From Tharpella sp964457755 (lineage in GTDB: Bacteria; Desulfobacterota; Anaeroferrophillalia; Anaeroferrophillales; Tharpellaceae): a stretch of 64,000 nt of DNA. The position numbers and the translations under genes are program-made. The notes beneath the pieces were generated by a model. That model did not search any database. It was not told the origin of the DNA and saw only the letters and a list, made by a program, of their open reading frames with translations. The stretch covers positions 1 through 64,000 of the forward strand of contig CAYWGC010000007.1 of the NCBI GenBank assembly GCA_964457755.1, given 5' to 3'. Below are positions 42,909 through 52,810 of the stretch, piece after piece. Position 1 is the first letter of the stretch. Each line of letters begins with the position of its first letter.

Positions 42909-43678
42909 ACGCCCCGTTTAGATTGTTTGATAAAATTTAACATATGGGTGACTTCAGGGATATTATCGACCTCATCTTCGACTCTCTCAATGGCTTTGGC
43001 CAGAGGGAGCCCGGTCGTGCGAAAGATAATACGAAAGGCTTTAGTGATGGTTTTGATGGTCTCTTTGCTGAACCCATGCCGCTTTAAACCTTCACTGTTG
43101 AGGCCGTAAAGGCGGGTATGATTGCCATTGGCCAGAACATAGGGTGGAATATCCTGGGAGACCCCTGAGGCTCCGCCGATAAATGAGTAGGCACCGATCC
43201 GGCAAAATTGATGAATCGCACTTAAACCACCGATAATGGCGTGATCCTCGACCTCACTGTGGCCTCCGAAGGTGGCCCCATTTGAGAGAATGATATGATT
43301 ACCAAATTGACAATCGTGGGCGATATGGGAGTAAGCCATGATAAAGTTATGTGAGCCGATCCGGGTAAATCCACCACCGTGTTCAGTTCCGCGACTTATC
43401 GTCGCATACTCCCTGATGACCGTTTGATCACCGACTATAAGCTCAGATTGACCCTCCTGGTGTTTAAGATCCTGGGGGTCAGTGCCGACCAGGGCGTAGG
43501 GATAGATGTGACACGAAGTGCCGATGGCAGTTTTGCCTTTGACCGTAGCATGGTGGTTAATGATCGTGCCTCGGCCTAAGCTGACGTCGCCTTCAATGAC
43601 TGCATAGGCCCCGACTGTAACCTCGTCCGCAATGGTAACCTGATCTGAAATTATGGCAGTAGGGTGAATATTTGACAT
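42893..43678 (-). CDS. lpxA: UDP-N-acetylglucosamine acyltransferase
   Basis: 261 residues, a left-handed beta-helix built of hexapeptide repeats. It adds the first 3-hydroxyacyl chain of lipid A. The catalytic His region reads SHIAHDCQFGNH; the C-terminal alpha-helical part has GLNSEGLKRHGF. The trimeric hexapeptide pattern and length are normal. Confidence 0.96.
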   Translation of the reverse strand: MSNIHPTAIISDQVTIADEVTVGAYAVIEGDVSLGRGTIINHHATVKGKTAIGTSCHIYPYALVGTDPQDLKHQEGQSELIVGDQTVIREYATISRGTEHGGGFTRIGSHNFIMAYSHIAHDCQFGNHIILSNGATFGGHSEVEDHAIIGGLSAIHQFCRIGAYSFIGGASGVSQDIPPYVLANGNHTRLYGLNSEGLKRHGFSKETIKTITKAFRIIFRTTGLPLAKAIERVEDEVDNIPEVTHMLNFIKQSKRGVCRRK

Positions 43679-43707
43679 TTTAAATCCTGTAAAGGTTTGA
43701 TTGACAA

Positions 43708-44163
43708 CTAATCTGTCGTAATGCTGGCCATCATCTCGGCTTCACAAACCAGGACTCCTTCAACTTCTGTGCGTCCTTTAAACTTCCAGATATTACGCCG
43801 CTGATTGATCAACTCCATGGTCATAATCAGAGTATCACCCGGGACTACAGGTTTGCGGAAACGGGCTTTGTCAATGCTCATAAAAAACATTTTCGTATCT
43901 GGATCTTCACCGGCTTTGACATTTAGTGAGTCCATGGCAAAAATCCCCCCGGTTTGGGCCATAGCCTCAATTATCATAACCCCTGGCATGACCGGGAAAG
44001 ATGGGAAGTGGCCGACGAAAAAGGGTTCGTTGACGGTTACATTCTTACATCCGACGATCCTGCTACCCGGGGTTATTTCAAGGATTTTATCAACCAGCAG
44101 AAAAGGGTAGCGATGCGGGAGAAAGCGCATTATCTGCTGGATATCCATTAATGGTGGTTGCAT
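43708..44163 (-). CDS. fabZ: 3-hydroxyacyl-ACP dehydratase
   Basis: 151 residues, hot-dog fold. LPHRYPFLLVDKI opens the core; the catalytic His is in GHFPSFPVMPGV and the Glu in IEAMAQTGG. It competes with LpxA for 3-hydroxyacyl-ACP. It lies 8 bp after the skp stop, with no lpxD between them. Confidence 0.96.
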   Translation of the reverse strand: MQPPLMDIQQIMRFLPHRYPFLLVDKILEITPGSRIVGCKNVTVNEPFFVGHFPSFPVMPGVMIIEAMAQTGGIFAMDSLNVKAGEDPDTKMFFMSIDKARFRKPVVPGDTLIMTMELINQRRNIWKFKGRTEVEGVLVCEAEMMASITTD

Positions 44164-44171
44164 CTTTTATC

Positions 44172-44723
44172 CTATTTCTTATCTTTTGTCTGGTTCTCTA
44201 CAACCCATTTATCATAGGCTTTGATGAGCTCATCAGAGACATCAAGAGTTTCATCGGCGAAGATGATACCACTACGTTTTTCGAGAATCAATTTGTATTT
44301 TCCGGTTTTGCCAAACGCTTCCGTCACAACTTCGAGCTCTTTCAGCATTTTTTTGAGAAATTCACCTTCCAAAGCCTTCATATCTTTTTCTGAATCGGAA
44401 ACAAAGATCTTGAAATCACGTACCATTTTCTGATAGTCGCTCTCTTTTTCCTGGCGTTTTTCGGGACTCAGCATCATTCCCTGACGCTCAATCTCCTCTT
44501 TCACGACCGAGATTTCGGATTGCTTGGTCTGGAGCAGAGCGCGTAACTCCTCTTGTTTGGCTTGCATTTTCCCTTTAGCGACTTCTCCCTGGCTGGAAAG
44601 GGCCATGACTTTCTGGAGATCAATATAGCCGAATTTGAATCCCGGATCAGCCGCCTGAGCGGTTGCCAGGCATGTAATCAACATTCCCATAATAATAGCT
44701 GTGATCAATAAATACTTCTTCAT
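44172..44723 (-). CDS. skp: Periplasmic chaperone Skp/OmpH
   Basis: 183 residues with a signal peptide (cut near ATAQA-AD) and a long coiled-coil alpha-helical body, as in Skp trimers. FGYIDLQKVM is the family start of the mature protein, and the C-terminal KYKLILEKRSGIIFAD is typical. It carries unfolded outer-membrane proteins to the BAM complex, whose core gene bamA is next upstream. Confidence 0.94.
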   Translation of the reverse strand: MKKYLLITAIIMGMLITCLATAQAADPGFKFGYIDLQKVMALSSQGEVAKGKMQAKQEELRALLQTKQSEISVVKEEIERQGMMLSPEKRQEKESDYQKMVRDFKIFVSDSEKDMKALEGEFLKKMLKELEVVTEAFGKTGKYKLILEKRSGIIFADETLDVSDELIKAYDKWVVENQTKDKK

Positions 44724-44796
44724 TTTCTACTCCTTGATAAAATTATTGTGATTATAACTCTTTCGCCTAATTTATTTTCTTGCAAACTTATTGTTA

Positions 44797-44871
44797 ACCA
44801 CAGAGATTACAGAGGACACAGAGGTTCCAGTCTGAAAGCTTTTCTCTGAGAGCTCTATGCTCTCTGTGGAG
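44797..44871. repeat. ACAGAG-rich intergenic repeat
   Basis: Three ACAGAG hexamers at short spacing (44800-44822) face an inverted CTCTGTGG near 44864. This type of ACAGAG/CTCTGTG repeat is scattered between genes in many environmental bacteria. It lies in the 199-bp gap between bamA and skp. Confidence 0.6.
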
Positions 44872-44922
44872 TGATCTGAATTTTGCCTTTTTGATTCTGG
44901 ATCTGTTGGTTTTGGTGTTCTA

Positions 44923-47232
44923 TTAAAAGAAAGTTCCGACTGAAAAATCCCAGACGCTGCTCTCTTCATCATCTTCTGGGCTTAGGTTAAAGCCCCACTC
45001 AACCCGCAAAGGGCCCATCGGAGATTTCCAGCGAATGCCAAAGCCGACACTGTGACGCAGGTCGAAACTTAAATTTTCATTATCATCAAAGGCTTTACCG
45101 GCATCATAGAAGATAACCCCTTTAAGGCCCATGTTTTTAATCAGCGGGAAGATCCATTCAGCGCTCAAGATAAGTTCTTTAGTGCCGCCGATAACGTCAC
45201 CGTTTTCATCCTCGGGGCCGGCTTCGCCAAAATCGAAACCGCGTACTGTTTTTAAGCCGCCGATATAGAAACGTTCGTAGAGAGGTAGGTCCTGGCCGCC
45301 ATAACCATCTGCATAACTAATGCGTCCCCAGAGATGAAAAGCGCTGCTCCATTTGAACGGATAGAACTTATGACCTTCAAGGATGACCTTGTAGAAATCG
45401 TTGTCAAAGCCTAAGGGGCCGCCAGCGAAAACCAGGGTTCCTTTGAGTTTGTAGCCCCGGGTTGGGAAGAGGTAGTTGTCGCGTTTGTCTCGGTTTAAAG
45501 AGAAGTAGACCTGGCTGGTTGAGGTCGTGCCCTCTTCATCCCTGATATAGTCGGAAGCGGTTGAACTTATATTATAAATCTCGACTTTTTCCCAGCGGTA
45601 ACCGGCTGACCAAGTCGTGTATTCGTTGATCGGTTTGCCAAAACTCAGCCTAAATCCCTGTTGTGATGTATAATAGGCATCATATTCATACTCTTCATTA
45701 TAGATATTGACGCCTGAACTCATGTTCATGTCGAGGAAATAGGGGTCGGTCAGGCCGATATTATAGAACTGGCGAGAGCCTGAAAACTCAACGTTGAAGG
45801 TTGCATCAAGCCCTTTACCGAGCCAGTTTTTCTGGGAGATATTGGCAATTGCAATAATACTGTCGACGGTGCTGTAACCCAGTCCAACGCTGAACGCTCC
45901 TGTCGAACCTTCAACTACTTTAACGTTTACATCAATGGTCTCATCATCGTTCTGAATAGTCTGGATATCAGCCTCTGAGAAGAATTGCGTGTTATTAATC
46001 CTTTCGCGGCTTCGTTTGAGGGCAGAGGCACTGAAGAGATCACCTTCAGAAAAGCGCAGTTCCCGGCGAATTACCTTGTCACGGGTTTTGGTGTTGCCGC
46101 CAATATTGATCCGCCCGAAAAGAAATTTGGTTCCTCTGTTAACATGGTAAGAGACATCAATTGTGCGTTTTTCCGGGTCAATTTGGGTGCGTGGATCAAT
46201 GTCAACATAAGCATGACCGCGGTCGGCAAAAAAGTTTGAGAGGGTTTCAATGTCATTTTGTAGTTTCAGGTTACTAAAAGTTTCACCGCTTTTTCCTTGA
46301 AGAACTCTGACCAGGTTATCGGTCATCTCCTTCTCACTTTCAGGATCAACTACTTCGATTTTTCCCATGCTAAAGACTTCGCCCTCGTCAATATCGAAGT
46401 CTAAGTAGATCCATTTGCGGTTATCGTCTAAGGTTATTTTAGCTTTACTGACCCGAACCTGAACATAGCCTTTGCTCAAATATAATGATTTTATAAGTTT
46501 AGCATCATTTTCAAGTTGATCTTTTTTGAGGATGCCGGCATCGGTGACCCAGCTCAAAAAGAAACTGTAGGTTTTGGTCTGGAGTTTACGTCGCAGACTC
46601 CAGGATCTAAAATTTTCATTGCCATGAAAACGAATTTTTTTAACGTAACATTTAGGCCCTTCATCAATGACAAAAACAACTTGGACATTATTTTTTCCAG
46701 CCTTCACGGCCTTTGTTTTAATCCGAACCGAATAAAAACCTTTCTCGTGATAGAAGGCTTTCATCTTCGCCAGGCTTTCCTGTAGGCGCTCTTCGTTGAG
46801 AATATTAAATGTATGGAGGGTGATCTCTTTAAGTAGCTCTTTACGTTTTACCTTGTTGTTGCCTTTGATGATAATTGCATTGATGGTCGGTTTCTCGACG
46901 ACAATAATCGCAATCTCGACCCCATCCCTGATGCCTGCCAGATTGACCATCAGGTTGTCAAAAAAGCCTAAGTTGTAAAGAGCTTTGAGATCTTGGTCCA
47001 GGATTGTCGTTGACAAGTGTGCGCCGACTTTGGTTTTCATCTTGTCGGTAATGGTATCTTTAGTAACTTTCTGGTTGCCCAGTACGACAATTTCAACAAC
47101 TTTTTGTTCGTTAAAACTCTCTTCTTCAGCGGTGGCCTGGTGGGCGCAACAAAACTGCGTAAGAATAAGTACTAACAGGAGCAAGAGTAATCCAGGAATT
47201 TGAGACCTTTGGTTTTGTTTTTGTCGAAACAT
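44923..47232 (-). CDS. bamA: Outer membrane protein assembly factor BamA
   Basis: About 769 residues. Signal peptide, five POTRA domains (about 45-390) and a C-terminal 16-strand barrel ending in Phe, the usual outer-membrane sorting signal. RGFDFGEAGP carries the conserved RGF of the Omp85 family. I prefer the Met at 47232, which gives a clean signal peptide; the frame extends to 47259 without a ribosome binding site. Confidence 0.96.
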   Translation of the reverse strand: MFRQKQNQRSQIPGLLLLLLVLILTQFCCAHQATAEEESFNEQKVVEIVVLGNQKVTKDTITDKMKTKVGAHLSTTILDQDLKALYNLGFFDNLMVNLAGIRDGVEIAIIVVEKPTINAIIIKGNNKVKRKELLKEITLHTFNILNEERLQESLAKMKAFYHEKGFYSVRIKTKAVKAGKNNVQVVFVIDEGPKCYVKKIRFHGNENFRSWSLRRKLQTKTYSFFLSWVTDAGILKKDQLENDAKLIKSLYLSKGYVQVRVSKAKITLDDNRKWIYLDFDIDEGEVFSMGKIEVVDPESEKEMTDNLVRVLQGKSGETFSNLKLQNDIETLSNFFADRGHAYVDIDPRTQIDPEKRTIDVSYHVNRGTKFLFGRINIGGNTKTRDKVIRRELRFSEGDLFSASALKRSRERINNTQFFSEADIQTIQNDDETIDVNVKVVEGSTGAFSVGLGYSTVDSIIAIANISQKNWLGKGLDATFNVEFSGSRQFYNIGLTDPYFLDMNMSSGVNIYNEEYEYDAYYTSQQGFRLSFGKPINEYTTWSAGYRWEKVEIYNISSTASDYIRDEEGTTSTSQVYFSLNRDKRDNYLFPTRGYKLKGTLVFAGGPLGFDNDFYKVILEGHKFYPFKWSSAFHLWGRISYADGYGGQDLPLYERFYIGGLKTVRGFDFGEAGPEDENGDVIGGTKELILSAEWIFPLIKNMGLKGVIFYDAGKAFDDNENLSFDLRHSVGFGIRWKSPMGPLRVEWGFNLSPEDDEESSVWDFSVGTFF

Positions 47233-47310
47233 TAAGATCTCATTTATTTTTATCATCATTATTATTATTGTCAGCTGGTTTGTTTGAAAAATAGTTGTGC
47301 TTGGCAGACT

Positions 47311-47979
47311 TTATGATTCCAGAACCATTCCGTTTTCTATTAAGATAGTGCGATCCATCTGGCTGGCCAAACGTTGACTGTGAGTAACCAGGAGTAGAGT
47401 TGTATTGAAATCTTTATTACACTCCATCAGTAGGGCGACGATTTCGTCGCTGGTTCCAGCGTCTAGGTTGCCGGTTGGTTCGTCAGCCAGTACGGCTTTG
47501 GGTTGCATGATCAAAGCTCTAGCCATGGCCACCCGTTGTTGTTCTCCCCCCGACAGTTCACCTGGTTTATGGCGGACTCGTTCCCCAAGCCCGACTTTCT
47601 GGAGGAGCCGGGTTGCCATTTTTTTGGCGTCCATTATGGCTATACCACCGATTAAGGCTGGAGTCATAACGTTTTCTAAGGCACTGAATTCAGGTAATAG
47701 GTGGTGAAACTGAAAGACAAAACCTAGGGCTGAATTGCGCCACTTTGCGAGTTCTCTTTCTGAGCGGGAAAAAATATCTACCTCTGCGAAGCTGACGCTG
47801 CCACTGCTGGGTTTGTCAAGTGAGCCAATGATTTGTAGTAAGGTGCTTTTGCCGGCCCCTGATTCGCCACAGATGGCAATCCGCTCTCCGGCGCTAATGG
47901 TCAGGTCAATGCCTTTTAAAACGGATATCTCCCGTTTGTCGAGAAAAAAACTTTTTTTCAAGGCAACTGTTTTAATCAT
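47311..47979 (-). CDS. lolD: Lipoprotein-releasing ABC ATPase
   Basis: 222 residues. Walker A GESGAGKST, signature LSGGEQQRVA, Walker B AVLADEPTGNLD. It powers release of lipoproteins from the inner membrane to LolA. Its partner permease lies upstream, separated by a cNMP-binding protein gene. MacB-type ATPases are similar, but context favours LolD. Confidence 0.93.
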   Translation of the reverse strand: MIKTVALKKSFFLDKREISVLKGIDLTISAGERIAICGESGAGKSTLLQIIGSLDKPSSGSVSFAEVDIFSRSERELAKWRNSALGFVFQFHHLLPEFSALENVMTPALIGGIAIMDAKKMATRLLQKVGLGERVRHKPGELSGGEQQRVAMARALIMQPKAVLADEPTGNLDAGTSDEIVALLMECNKDFNTTLLLVTHSQRLASQMDRTILIENGMVLES

Positions 47980-47998
47980 CTCTCTTTCCTTGAACGCT

Positions 47999-49195
47999 TC
48001 ACGAGCCGGAAACCGGATTTAGAGAGCTGATCTTTATTTTCATAAGGTTCTGTTTGCGCTCTCTGAAAGAGGTGAGAATGCGCGGCAGAAAATCAGGGAA
48101 ATGGGCCACCAGGCGATCAACTTCGTGGCGTTTTAAACAGGCTATCAAACCGTTAGAGAGGGCTCTGACGCTGGCGCTGGCGGCTTCTCCGGTTAAAAGA
48201 GAGAATTCTCCAAAAAAATCTCCGGCGCCAAGAGTGGTGATGGGGATGTTGTGATTTTCCCCCGGGCCCTGAATGCTGATCTCAAGGTTACCGTCGAGAA
48301 TAACATGGAGGCTCTGATTCCTCTCTCCCTCTTTGAGTATAAATTCTTGAGCTGAGAAGGTTCTGATCTTGAAAGATTCGGCAATCCGGGAGAGCCAGAG
48401 CTGGTCCCGATTGTTTCCTAAACAGAAAAGCGGCCTTAAGGTGTACTCGAGAAGGTGTTTGTGGGCTGCCTTGATCAATGGTTCCAGGAAATAGGGACGG
48501 CTCTTAAGAAAATCTTTGAACTCTTCGCGGCCAACAGTCAGAAGTTTTCCGGTCTCGAGTGCAACAATGGTTGCGGTGGCTAGACGATGCGGTAAAAGCA
48601 TTGTTAGTTCACCGAAAAAATTGCCAGCGCTCAAGGTTGCAATCTCTTTGAAGTTGTTCTCGCAATCCTGGTACAGTATCTGAACCCGTCCCTCGACAAT
48701 CAAGTACAGTTTATGGTTTTCTTGATTTTGCCTGATTATTACTTCATTTTTCATAACTCTTCTAGTGGGACAGATTTTTTCCAGTTCACCGATGTCGCTA
48801 AGTTCTATAGTAGTGTCCGAAAAAAAATCACTATGGGAAGTTTCGCTAGGGAAAGTTTTAAGGTCCGGTGAATTTGCAACTTTGTGAGTGTTCAGGTGCT
48901 GAACCTCAGCTGCAAGTCCCTGGTGCTGGTAGAGTCCGCTCAAAAAAGCCAGAGCCAGAGAGTTGTTGGGCTCTTCTCTTAATATGAGTTTGTAGATTGC
49001 CGTGGCTTTGGTGATTTCACCAATCAAGACCATTTCCGTAGCTATAGCAAAGAAAATTTCAATTCCGGCACTGGTTTTTTTTGCATTAATCAGGGCCCGG
49101 GCTTGATTGATTTGCAGGTGCAGGCTTTTCTGTTTGGCTTCCAGACGTTTTCTGGTCGTCTCATCAATGTTATCTAGATTCGGATCGTAGATCAT
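47999..49195 (-). CDS. Protein with two cyclic-nucleotide-binding domains
   Basis: 398 residues. The first ~100 are helical, of TPR character (ATAIYKLILREEPNN). Two cNMP-binding (CRP-like beta-roll) domains follow, each with the GxFFGExxLL motif: GNFFGELTMLLPHRLATAT and GDFFGEFSLLTGEAASAS. There is no DNA-binding domain and no membrane helix. The phosphate-binding Arg expected after the FGE helix is present in the first (PHRLA) but replaced in the second (GEAAS), so the second may not bind a cyclic nucleotide. It sits between lolD and the permease gene, with gaps of 20 and 9 bp. Confidence 0.88.
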   Translation of the reverse strand: MIYDPNLDNIDETTRKRLEAKQKSLHLQINQARALINAKKTSAGIEIFFAIATEMVLIGEITKATAIYKLILREEPNNSLALAFLSGLYQHQGLAAEVQHLNTHKVANSPDLKTFPSETSHSDFFSDTTIELSDIGELEKICPTRRVMKNEVIIRQNQENHKLYLIVEGRVQILYQDCENNFKEIATLSAGNFFGELTMLLPHRLATATIVALETGKLLTVGREEFKDFLKSRPYFLEPLIKAAHKHLLEYTLRPLFCLGNNRDQLWLSRIAESFKIRTFSAQEFILKEGERNQSLHVILDGNLEISIQGPGENHNIPITTLGAGDFFGEFSLLTGEAASASVRALSNGLIACLKRHEVDRLVAHFPDFLPRILTSFRERKQNLMKIKISSLNPVSGS

Positions 49196-49204
49196 CTAAA
49201 CCAC

Positions 49205-50437
49205 CTATTCGTAGCGCAATGCTTCAGCCGGGAGCAGGCGGGAAGCGCGAAAAGAGGGATAGATGGTTGCCCCAAAGCAGAGTACCAGAGAGAGGGCTGC
49301 GGTCGCCGTCAAGTGGTAAATTTGCAAATCCACCGGCAGTGAAGTTTCGAAATAGTAGACATCGCCGGGCAGGGTTATAAAATCGTATCTTTTAAGTATT
49401 TCACAAACTACCAGAGAACCGGCGAGGCCTAAGATAGTTCCGGCTAAACCGATAATCATACCTTCCCAGACAAAAATACGCATAATGCGTAAGGATGAGA
49501 GCCCCATGGTTTTGAGAATGGCGATCTCTTTGTGTTTTTCCATAACTACCATGATCAGGGTTGAGATAATATTGAAGGCGGCAACCATAATAATCAGGGC
49601 CAATATAATAAACATGGTGATGCGTTCAAGTTTAAGGGCGGCAAAAAGATTACGGTTCATGCTGATCCAGTCACGGGCCCAGTAGGGGTAGGATAGTTTT
49701 TGGCGGATTTTTTCAGCAATGGCACCCGCCTCATAGAGTTTTTCGATTTCAACTGCGATACCGCTAACCTGGCCCGGCATTGCAAAAAATTTCTGAGCGG
49801 CAGCAACGGTGGTATAGGCTAATGCGGAATCGTACTGGTACATACCTGAGGTGTAGGTGCCGATAATCTTAAAGCGTTGCATTCTGGGAACCAGACCTAA
49901 AGGGGTCGGTGAACCGCTGGGGGCGATCAGGCGTAGGCTGGAGCCGGTTTTAACGCCAATGTTTTTAGCTAATTCACTGCCCAGGATGATTTCGGGAGGG
50001 TTGTTTCCCGATGCCGCTGGGGGGGAGAAAAAGCGTCCGTCAACCAGCATCTTTTCAAGTTTTTCACGCAAGGGGTCGTGGTTTTGATCGATCCCGCGGA
50101 TACCGGCCCCACTGACTTGGCGGCCGTGAGTCAGCATCGCCTGATTTAGAATAAAGGGCGCGGCTTCTTGAACTTCTTCTATCTGCTTTATGCTCTCAGT
50201 AAGTTTTTTGTAATCGCTTATGGGCCCACCATATTTCATAACCATGATATGGGCCGTATTGCCGAGGATCTTTTTTTTGAGCTCTTTTTCAAAACCGCTC
50301 ATGACCGCAATGACAACCACCAGGGCCATGACTCCAAGTGCAATCCCCAAGATCGAGATCAGGGAGATAAGTGAAATAAAGACCTGTTTGCGTCGCGCCA
50401 GCAGGTGGCGTAAGGCAACAAAAAGTTCGAACCGCAA
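49205..50437 (-). CDS. lolC: Lipoprotein-releasing permease, LolC/LolE family
   Basis: 410 residues with four membrane helices (near 25-50, 275-300, 320-345 and 375-400) and a large periplasmic domain between the first two. Only one permease gene is present, so it probably forms a homodimer with two LolD. lysS lies 11 bp upstream. Confidence 0.93.
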   Translation of the reverse strand: MRFELFVALRHLLARRKQVFISLISLISILGIALGVMALVVVIAVMSGFEKELKKKILGNTAHIMVMKYGGPISDYKKLTESIKQIEEVQEAAPFILNQAMLTHGRQVSGAGIRGIDQNHDPLREKLEKMLVDGRFFSPPAASGNNPPEIILGSELAKNIGVKTGSSLRLIAPSGSPTPLGLVPRMQRFKIIGTYTSGMYQYDSALAYTTVAAAQKFFAMPGQVSGIAVEIEKLYEAGAIAEKIRQKLSYPYWARDWISMNRNLFAALKLERITMFIILALIIMVAAFNIISTLIMVVMEKHKEIAILKTMGLSSLRIMRIFVWEGMIIGLAGTILGLAGSLVVCEILKRYDFITLPGDVYYFETSLPVDLQIYHLTATAALSLVLCFGATIYPSFRASRLLPAEALRYE

Positions 50438-50448
50438 AGTCAGGGCCT

Positions 50449-51942
50449 TTACTGTTCAGGTTTGAGGAGCGGAAAGAGGATGACGTCGCGGATTGATGCG
50501 GCATCCGTAAAGAGCATCACCAGGCGGTCGATGCCGATGCCTTCGCCCGCAGTCGGCGGGAGCCCATATTCTAAGGCTCGAAGATAGTCAGCATCAAATT
50601 GGTGGGCTTCCTGGTCGCCCGCAGCTTTGTCCTTGAGTTGCTGTTCAAAGCGCTCTCTTTGATCGAGGGGGTCATTAAGCTCGGAAAAAGCGTTAGCCAT
50701 TTCACGGCCAGCAATAAAAAGTTCAAAGCGGTCGGTGACCTCCGGGTTAGATTCACTCCGGCGCGAAAGCGGTGAGATCGCAACCGGATAATCAGTGATA
50801 AAGGTCGGTTGGATCAGTTGGGCTTCGACTTTTTCGTCAAAAATTTTCATCAGGCATTTAGCGTGACTCGATCTCTCCTGCGGAGCCATTTCCAGGCCAA
50901 GATCCTCGATGATTTGCAGAATGCTCTCCAGGCTTTCAAGGCGCTTCGTATCAATGCCAGCGTATTTCTCAATGGCTTCGACGACAGTTAAGTGGTCCCA
51001 TGGCGGCGAGAAGTTGATCTCTTGTCCCTGGTAGGAGAGGAAGTCGCAGTTATTTAGAGCCCGGCAGATGGTGACGAAAAGCTCTTCGGTCATGCTCATC
51101 AGGTCGAGATAAGTTGTATAAGCCTGATAAAACTCAATCATGGTGAATTCAGGATTGTGTTTTATAGAAATACCTTCATTGCGAAAATTACGGTTGATCT
51201 CAAAAACTCTTTCGAAACCTCCAACCACTAACCTTTTGAGATACAATTCAGGGGCTATGCGAAGGTTAAGGTCAAGGTTTAAAGCGTTGTGATGAGTAGT
51301 GAAGGGTCTAGCCGCAGCCCCCCCTGCGACTGCTTGCATCATCGGCGTTTCAACTTCCAAAAAATCTCTTTCTTTAAAAAAATTCCTGATGATATCAATT
51401 ATCTGAGTTCTTTTGATGAAGGTGTCTCGCACCTCCTGGTTGACGATCAAGTCGACATAGCGTTGCCGGTAGCGGGTTTCGACATCTTTTAAACCGTGCC
51501 ATTTCTCCGGCAAGGGGCGCAGAGATTTGGTCAGAAGCTGGACGCTGGCAACCTGAATTGTGACTTCTCCGGTCCGGGTCTTAAAAACTGTGCCGCTGAC
51601 CCCAATTGTATCGCCGATGTCAAATAGTTTAAATATTTTAAAATTTTCTTCGCCGATCAGATCTTTGCGGATGTAGGCTTGGACTTGACCGCTGCGATCC
51701 TGGAGGTGGGCAAATGCGGCTTTACCGAAATGTCTCAGGGCGACGATGCGACCGCCGATTGTGGCTGGCGCAGACAGCTCTTCAAGGGCCTTGGCCTCTT
51801 GCTTTTCGTACTCGTTCAGTATCTCAAGGGCAGTGTTTGTCGGGGTGAAGTCGTTGGCAAAGGGATTTACCCCCAACTCTTTAAGTTGTTCAAGCTTGTT
51901 GATGCGCTGTTGGCGCAAGCTGTTTTCATTATCTTGAGTCAT
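50449..51942 (-). CDS. lysS: Lysyl-tRNA synthetase, class II
   Basis: 497 residues. An N-terminal OB-fold anticodon domain (IVALRHFGKAAFAHLQD) precedes the class II core: motif 2 FRNEGISIKHNPEFTMIEFY and motif 3 GEGIGIDRLVML. It charges tRNA-Lys in the cytosol. It leads the lol operon, as in related lineages. Confidence 0.97.
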   Translation of the reverse strand: MTQDNENSLRQQRINKLEQLKELGVNPFANDFTPTNTALEILNEYEKQEAKALEELSAPATIGGRIVALRHFGKAAFAHLQDRSGQVQAYIRKDLIGEENFKIFKLFDIGDTIGVSGTVFKTRTGEVTIQVASVQLLTKSLRPLPEKWHGLKDVETRYRQRYVDLIVNQEVRDTFIKRTQIIDIIRNFFKERDFLEVETPMMQAVAGGAAARPFTTHHNALNLDLNLRIAPELYLKRLVVGGFERVFEINRNFRNEGISIKHNPEFTMIEFYQAYTTYLDLMSMTEELFVTICRALNNCDFLSYQGQEINFSPPWDHLTVVEAIEKYAGIDTKRLESLESILQIIEDLGLEMAPQERSSHAKCLMKIFDEKVEAQLIQPTFITDYPVAISPLSRRSESNPEVTDRFELFIAGREMANAFSELNDPLDQRERFEQQLKDKAAGDQEAHQFDADYLRALEYGLPPTAGEGIGIDRLVMLFTDAASIRDVILFPLLKPEQ

Positions 51943-51986
51943 CTTTTTGGATTACCTGAAATTTATGAATAGTTATTTAACGAGCG

Positions 51987-52763
51987 TTATTTAAGGAGGT
52001 TAAGCTCCTGATTAGCTTGTTTGCCAAAGAAACCAAGCGGTTGCAGCTTGATTGTCTGCTTGAAAGCTTGGCGGGCCTGTTCTTGGTTTTTCCGGGCTTT
52101 TTCGATCTTGCCCAAATAGAGCCAGACCCCGGGGTGCTCCGGTGATAATGTACGTGATCTTTCAATCTCCTGGAAGGCGTCTTCAAATTTATTTATTTTG
52201 AGATAGAGCTGGCTCAGTTCGTAGTGTGAGGGGAAATAGTCCTGATTTAATGCAACCGCTTTACTGTAGCAGTGTTGGGCCTCTCCATGCTTGTTTTGCA
52301 GTTGATAGAGTTTGCCGAGGTTGTGGTAGGCTTTTTCCGGGGTTTGATAGAGGGCGTTGTTGGCGGCGGATAGAAATTCTGTTTCGGCCGCAGTAAGATG
52401 TTTTTGCTGCATATAGATGCTGCCCAGGGTGTTGCGGGCATCGCCATAATCAGGGTCGAAGACCAGAGCTTTTTTGAGGGCTGTGATCGCTTCTTCCGGT
52501 TTTTGTTCATTTAAGGCAACCATGGCTTTGAGGTAACACGTGCGTTTGTTCTCAATGCCGGCTTCTTCTATTTTTTGTAAACCATTTTTTACCAAACAAT
52601 AGTCTCTGGCGGTGAATGCGATCAGGAGGTTTTGATAGAATTCATTTGAGAGTTCGCATTTTTCGGGTGTTGGGGTGTGGTTGCAGCTCAAACTAAATAT
52701 GAGGCAGAAGAGAATAGTCGTAACTATCCCGGTTTTTAGAGTATCGATTAGGTTTACTTGCAC
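51987..52763 (-). CDS. TPR lipoprotein
   Basis: 258 residues. The signal peptide ends in a lipobox (FSLSC, Cys ~27). The mature part is a series of five or six tetratricopeptide repeats (for example AITALKKALVFDPDYGDARNTLG). Probably periplasmic scaffolding, as with PilF/PilW-like proteins, but no partner genes are near. It follows lysS's upstream side on the same strand by 45 bp. Confidence 0.85.
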   Translation of the reverse strand: MQVNLIDTLKTGIVTTILFCLIFSLSCNHTPTPEKCELSNEFYQNLLIAFTARDYCLVKNGLQKIEEAGIENKRTCYLKAMVALNEQKPEEAITALKKALVFDPDYGDARNTLGSIYMQQKHLTAAETEFLSAANNALYQTPEKAYHNLGKLYQLQNKHGEAQHCYSKAVALNQDYFPSHYELSQLYLKINKFEDAFQEIERSRTLSPEHPGVWLYLGKIEKARKNQEQARQAFKQTIKLQPLGFFGKQANQELNLLK

Positions 52764-52810
52764 GGTTCAGGCTCTTTCTGAATGAGTTTTGCTCAAAGTG
52801 GTCAAAGCTT

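Noticed and set aside
44797..44871. Possible CRISPR array
   Set aside because: The ACAGAG units are only six bases, with irregular 3-nt spacing and no spacers; no array is present in the window.
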